NCBI GenBank assembly: GCA_041664945.1
Contig: JBAYJY010000066.1
Span: forward strand, 1 to 23,561
From: JBAYJY01 sp041664945
Lineage (GTDB): Bacteria; UBP15; UBA6099
DNA: 23,561 nt
Reading direction: 5' to 3'
Shown here: positions 20,016-23,561 of the stretch, piece by piece
Layout of the letters: the number at the start of each line of letters is the position of its first letter
Numbering within the stretch: the first letter of the stretch is position 1
Position numbers and translations under genes: made by a program
Notes under the pieces: model-generated
What the model was told of the DNA's origin: nothing
The model's input: only the letters and a program-made list of their open reading frames with translations
The model's database searches: none

Positions 20016-21638
20016 TTATTGGCATTCCCGGTCTGTCGCAGGCAAATAGATGTTTACGCTGGTTCCTTCGCCGGCTTTGCTTGAGATATCTATCGCGCCG
20101 TTGTGGCTTTTGACAATGCCGAGGCTTACGGAAAGGCCGAGGCCGCTTCCTTTGTCCCTGTCTTTTGTCGTGAACAGCGGCTCGAAGATTTTATCTTTAA
20201 TGCCGTCCGGAATGCCGTGCCCGGAGTCGCTGATCTGAATCAGGATGGAGTGTTCCTGATCGAAGCCGGGCTGTCTTTTTGCTAACTCGCCGTCATGGGG
20301 CGCGGCGGAAGCGGAGATTGTCAGCCTGCCGCCGTCCGGCATGGCTTCCGCAGCGTTGAAGCAGATGTTCAGAAGCGCCTGCAGGAGCAGGTTGGCGTCC
20401 GCCAACACGCATAAATCGCTTTCCGGCAATTTCGTTTCTATCGCTATATTCTTAGGTATGCCGCCTCTCGCCATATCTGCGAGTTCCGCAATAATTCCGC
20501 TTATGGACGCCGGCTCGATGTTCGCTCTCTCGTCTCGGGCAAACGTGAGAAGACGCAGCGTGAGCCGTTGCGCGCGCTCGACCGATTTAAGAATTCTGTC
20601 GACATTTTCGCGGTTCACATCGTCCTGCTTCATATTCATGAGCGCCAGCTGCGCGTAGCCGTCGATTACCGATATGATGTTTTTAAAATCGTGCGCCATT
20701 CCGCCCGCGAGAAGACCAACAGCCTCCATCTTTTGCGAATGGTTCAACTGATTAATAAGCGCCTCTTTCTCCAATTGCTCTTCTTTTATTTCAGTGATGT
20801 CCCTGAGTATGCCCTGAATAGCCGGCTTTCCGCTGATTGTAATCATCGAAGAGGAAACGTGGGCGGGAATGATTCTGCCCGACTTCGTGACGATCTGAGT
20901 CTCGACGTCCGGCTGGATTTCGGCGCCGGAATGCCGCGCGGCGTATTTCAAAAAGCCGGCCGAAACGCGCTCTTTGTTCTCGGGCGGATAAAGAATTGAA
21001 ACGTGGCGGCCGATCAACTCCTCTTTTGCCATACCGAGCAGTTTTTCGGCGCTTTTGTTGCAATTGATAATCGCGCCTGTTTCGGGATCCGCCCAGAAGA
21101 TGCTGTCTTTTGTGTTTTCAATCAGCAACCTAAGTTCTTCCTCGTTTCTCCTAAGCGTCTCTACATATTTCTTGCGCTCCGTTATGTCTTTCGAAATAAT
21201 TACGAACGATGTAGGCTCGCCGTCCGCGTTTCTGATTATGCTGGCGGAAAATTCCACCTCGAATTCTGCGCCGTCTTTTTTCAGGCATGTGAATTCCATG
21301 TTCTTCGCCGGACCCCGCTCCAACATATCCTTAAGAGTTTCCACTGCGCGAAGACGGTCTTTCGGCGCGATCAGCATAAACCCGCTCTGCCCCACCAGCT
21401 CTTCCTTTGATTTGTATCCATGAAGCTTCACTGTAGCGGCGTTACAATCCGTTATAATGCCGGCTATATCCGAAACGGTTATTGCGTCCGGCGACGATTC
21501 GAATATTTGCAGCAGCGTCTCCCGGCTTTCGTACAGAGCTTTGCTCTCGGCTTTTCTCAGCCCTATCTGGCGACCCAAACTTTTGCTGGTCGACAGCATT
21601 TGTTCTATAAGATCTTCCTGCGTAAGCTGATCGCTCAT
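20016..21638 (-). CDS. PAS-PAS sensor histidine kinase
   Basis: A 540-residue sensor kinase. Two PAS domains (about residues 45-160 and 170-290) are recognisable from ESSPDAITVSDIAGIITDCN, FVIISKDITERKKY and GAIINCNKSAEKLLGMAKEE, GILRDITEIKEEQ. The phospho-acceptor is His316 in GGMAHDFKNIISVI, of the Asp-Phe-Lys/Asn type, followed by an ATPase domain with NICFNAAEAMPDGG, ISDSGHGIP and KGSGLGLSVSLG. No membrane segment or receiver domain is seen, so it is probably cytoplasmic and acts on a response regulator encoded elsewhere. AGAGGAAG about 9 bases upstream supports the ATG at 21638 rather than an ATG at 21686. It converges on the tonB gene. Confidence 0.94.
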   Translation of the reverse strand: MSDQLTQEDLIEQMLSTSKSLGRQIGLRKAESKALYESRETLLQIFESSPDAITVSDIAGIITDCNAATVKLHGYKSKEELVGQSGFMLIAPKDRLRAVETLKDMLERGPAKNMEFTCLKKDGAEFEVEFSASIIRNADGEPTSFVIISKDITERKKYVETLRRNEEELRLLIENTKDSIFWADPETGAIINCNKSAEKLLGMAKEELIGRHVSILYPPENKERVSAGFLKYAARHSGAEIQPDVETQIVTKSGRIIPAHVSSSMITISGKPAIQGILRDITEIKEEQLEKEALINQLNHSQKMEAVGLLAGGMAHDFKNIISVIDGYAQLALMNMKQDDVNRENVDRILKSVERAQRLTLRLLTFARDERANIEPASISGIIAELADMARGGIPKNIAIETKLPESDLCVLADANLLLQALLNICFNAAEAMPDGGRLTISASAAPHDGELAKRQPGFDQEHSILIQISDSGHGIPDGIKDKIFEPLFTTKDRDKGSGLGLSVSLGIVKSHNGAIDISSKAGEGTSVNIYLPATDRECQ

Positions 21639-21701
21639 GGCGCCACTTCCTCTCTGCCCGCAAATAAAGCCGAATGATTCCAGCAATATCTCCTAACTGC
21701 T

Positions 21702-21751
21702 TTGACAGTTTATTAGCTGAAACGGACACATACCTGTCAATAAACTATCAA
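21702..21751 (-). promoter_or_regulatory. inverted repeat overlapping the histidine kinase promoter
   Basis: TTGACAGTTTATT (21702-21714) and AATAAACTATCAA (21739-21751) pair in 12 of 13 positions. On the minus strand TTGACA (21740 to 21735) and GCTAAT (21717 to 21712) are 17 bases apart and would start near 21705. The arms therefore cover the promoter. Confidence 0.5.
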
Positions 21752-21869
21752 CCACTAAAATTGCTTGTTTGTTTCACGGTTTTCAATATATATGACAAAA
21801 TCGACAAAATTCGCTTGTGGCGTTAAAATAAAACGCTTTTTGTCCATATTTACCGGTTTTTTTCGAATG

Positions 21870-21897
21870 TTTAAATTTGAAGCAATTCATATATAAT
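21870..21897 (+). promoter_or_regulatory. promoter of the fucose-isomerase family gene
   Basis: TATAAT at 21892-21897 and a fair -35 (TTTAAA, 21870-21875) are 16 bases apart, about 57 bases before the ATG. A 5-bp hairpin followed by five T residues lies further upstream (21820-21841). Confidence 0.5.
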
Positions 21898-21954
21898 GCA
21901 CAATTGCAGGGCTGCGGAAACAGCCGCGCCCTAAAACGAAACAGGGGATGCAAA

Positions 21955-23376
21955 ATGAGCGAAAAAATCAAGATCGGGTTTGTGCCGGCCAGCCGGAGCG
22001 TGTTCAGTCAGGAATTGGCGGCGAAATCGCGCGCGGAAACGCTTGAAGCGATGCGCGCTGCTGGAATCGAGCCGATCGTGCCTAACGAGGACATGACGCC
22101 GCTCGGTTTGGTGGACAGTTTCGATGACGCGGCGGCCGCGGCGGCGCTGTTCCGGCGCGAGAAAGTCAGCGGCGTGATAATCGGCGCGGTGAATTTCGGC
22201 AACGAGACGCCGGCGGTGACAGCGGCTGTCGAAGGCGCGGCAGGCAACCCGATTTTCATTTTCGGCTGCACGGAGGAAGGCGAACTGAGCTACAACGGCG
22301 ACCGCCGCGACGCTCTCTGCGGGCTTCTCTCTATAGCCACCGGCCTGAGGCAGCGGCAGGTAAAATATATGTTCCCAAAAGTGGCGAACTGTTCGCCGAA
22401 GGACCCGGATTTCATAGAGGAATTGAAAAATTTCGCGGCCGTCTGCGCCGTCGCCGCGGGCGTGCGCGGAAAAGTGTACGGCCAGTTCGGCCCGCGCCCG
22501 ATGGCGTTCGAAACCTGCGCGTTCGATGAGCTGTCGCTGCTGCGCAAGTTCGGCATCCGCACGGTTCCTATCCCGCTGTCGGAAATTTTCGGCAAGGCCG
22601 CCGCGCTCCCGCCGGCTGACTTCGCAGAAGCGGTCGCGTCCATAAAGGCGACGCTCGACACCGAAGGCATCCCTGATAAAGTCATTGAGAAACTGGCGCG
22701 TCTGGAGACGGTATTTCTGGACGCGGCGGAGAACCACAATATGGCAGCGATGGCCGTGCAGTGCTGGGACAGCATGCAGGACGATTACGGCGTGTGCGCA
22801 TGCTCGGTGATGGCGCGGATCAATGAAGCGCGCGGAATACCGGTCGCGTGCGAAGTGGACATTCACGGCGCGCTATCGATGCACATGCTGGCGCTCGCCA
22901 CCGGCAACACCGCGATTCTGATGGACTGGAACAACCGGCATTACAAGGAAAAGGACGTGTTCTCCGCATGGCACTGCGGCGTTCTGCCGTCGTGCGTGTG
23001 CGATGGCGGCTGCAAGCTGCGCCCGAACGCGCTGACGACGAAGCTGCGCGGCGGCCCCGAACAGGTGACCGGCGTGCTGGACGGAACGTTCAAGTCCGGG
23101 CCTGTGACGATGGCGCGGGTGACCGAAACGCCGGAAGGCGCGTGGAAACTGCTGGTGGTCGAGGGCGAAGTCGGCGACTATCCGGGCAACCCGCCGGGCG
23201 GAAACGCATGGGTGCGCGTGGCCGGATTCGACAAACTGTATCGGGCGCTGCTGAGCGATTTCCCGCACCACGGCGCAATGGTTCGGGGCCACGCCGGCAA
23301 AGCGATAGTCGACGCCGCGAAGTTCCTCGGCCTCGAAGTCGTCGCCCCGCTGCCTCTCAAAGGCGTCGAAATCTGA
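21955..23376 (+). CDS. L-fucose/L-arabinose isomerase family protein
   Basis: A 473-residue protein of the L-fucose and L-arabinose isomerase superfamily, which interconverts aldoses and ketoses with a divalent metal. The N-terminal half is the two-domain fold (VIIGAVNFGNETPAV, PIFIFGCTEEGELSY), and the metal region shows Glu300 and Asp302 in ACEVDIHGALSMHML, plus AWHCG and, near the end, FPHHGAMVRG, with the His expected for the active site. It is shorter than the roughly 590 residues of E. coli FucI and fits the shorter, mostly uncharacterised branch. The ATG at 21955 has AGGGG 9 bases upstream and is preferred over one at 21877. No sugar kinase or transporter is adjacent, so the specific sugar is unknown. 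Confidence 0.88.
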   Translation: MSEKIKIGFVPASRSVFSQELAAKSRAETLEAMRAAGIEPIVPNEDMTPLGLVDSFDDAAAAAALFRREKVSGVIIGAVNFGNETPAVTAAVEGAAGNPIFIFGCTEEGELSYNGDRRDALCGLLSIATGLRQRQVKYMFPKVANCSPKDPDFIEELKNFAAVCAVAAGVRGKVYGQFGPRPMAFETCAFDELSLLRKFGIRTVPIPLSEIFGKAAALPPADFAEAVASIKATLDTEGIPDKVIEKLARLETVFLDAAENHNMAAMAVQCWDSMQDDYGVCACSVMARINEARGIPVACEVDIHGALSMHMLALATGNTAILMDWNNRHYKEKDVFSAWHCGVLPSCVCDGGCKLRPNALTTKLRGGPEQVTGVLDGTFKSGPVTMARVTETPEGAWKLLVVEGEVGDYPGNPPGGNAWVRVAGFDKLYRALLSDFPHHGAMVRGHAGKAIVDAAKFLGLEVVAPLPLKGVEI

Positions 23377-23455
23377 CAACGCAAAACGCTTCTGTCCGCA
23401 ACACAATTTAACATTGGCTGTATTGCCTGTGTTTACACTTTAATCGAAGAGAATT

Positions 23456-23495
23456 CCTCGGACTTCAGTCCGGGGTGCCCTCCCTTGGGGGAGGG
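23456..23495. repeat. double-hairpin dispersed repeat
   Basis: CGGACT-TC-AGTCCG (23459-23472) and CCCTCCC (23478-23484) with GGGAGGG (23489-23495) form two adjacent hairpins in the 185-base tail. The first shares ACT-AGTCC with the palindrome at 15572. Confidence 0.55.
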
Positions 23496-23542
23496 CTGGG
23501 AGGGGGATAAAAAGAAAGGGAATAATCTGATAGAATAGGGAT

Positions 23543-23561
23543 ATGAGCGATCATGTGTTAA
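23543..23561 (+). CDS. possible start of a further gene (first six codons)
   Basis: An ATG at 23543 opens a frame of six codons (Met-Ser-Asp-His-Val-Leu) to the window end, with AGGG 4 bases upstream. Nothing more can be said. Confidence 0.25.

Noticed and set aside
21931..22866. A 311-codon minus-strand frame opposite the isomerase gene
   Set aside because: Low-complexity Arg/His-rich translation, no start signal, and the plus-strand gene is well supported.
1..23561. CRISPR arrays, transposases, prophage or toxin-antitoxin genes
   Set aside because: No regularly spaced repeats and no protein with such motifs was found; the repeats seen are single palindromes or very short tandems.

Overview
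The window carries sixteen genes, two of them partial, from what looks like an uncultured anaerobic bacterium with a diderm envelope. The evidence is an oxygen-sensitive type of aldehyde:ferredoxin oxidoreductase, a TonB protein, secreted glycan-acting proteins, and GC-rich coding DNA separated by AT-rich intergenic regions with small palindromic repeats. No rRNA, tRNA, CRISPR array or transposase is present, so the phylum cannot be fixed; a PVC-type (Lentisphaerota-like) or similar environmental lineage is a guess only.

Layout. 1-526 (-): 5' part of a FapA/DUF342 gene with a strong promoter. 794-2186 (+): a tiny four-cysteine protein, then ribonuclease HII and a YraN-type nuclease-fold protein, which overlap. 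2383-5186 (-): a two-gene operon of a GH84-type glycoside hydrolase and a secreted protein of unknown function. 5450-10598 (-): a four-gene operon of a membrane-anchored CotH-like protein without kinase motif, a VTC polyphosphate-polymerase-type protein, a DUF4956 membrane protein and a large CotH kinase/beta-helix protein. 10599-10955: an intergenic region with a convergent terminator and a candidate small RNA. 10956-18901 (-): six co-directional genes, in transcription order a class I glutamine amidotransferase, a homoserine-kinase-like GHMP kinase, a PuuA-like gamma-glutamyl-amine ligase, a short-chain dehydrogenase, a true type I glutamine synthetase and a tungsten-type aldehyde oxidoreductase. 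19060-19911 (+): an orphan TonB. 20016-21638 (-): an orphan PAS-PAS histidine kinase. 21955-23376 (+): an L-fucose/L-arabinose isomerase family enzyme. 23543-end: possibly the first codons of another gene.

How they may work together. The CotH/VTC/DUF4956 set looks like an envelope phosphate-transfer or polyphosphate module. The 10.9-18.9 kb group has parts that fit gamma-glutamylated amine catabolism (ligase, dehydrogenase, aldehyde oxidoreductase, amidase) next to nitrogen assimilation, but the intergenic gaps of about 130-300 bases mean it may be several transcripts. GH84, the fucose isomerase and TonB are compatible with use of amino-sugar and fucose-containing glycans.

The most unusual signals outside genes are a possible 113-nt structured RNA ending in a terminator, a perfect 16-bp stem-loop with a competing partner in the aldehyde oxidoreductase leader, a covarying family of short GC-rich palindromes, and two inverted repeats lying on predicted promoters. 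All functional statements come from reading the sequence and recalling the families; no database search was run.
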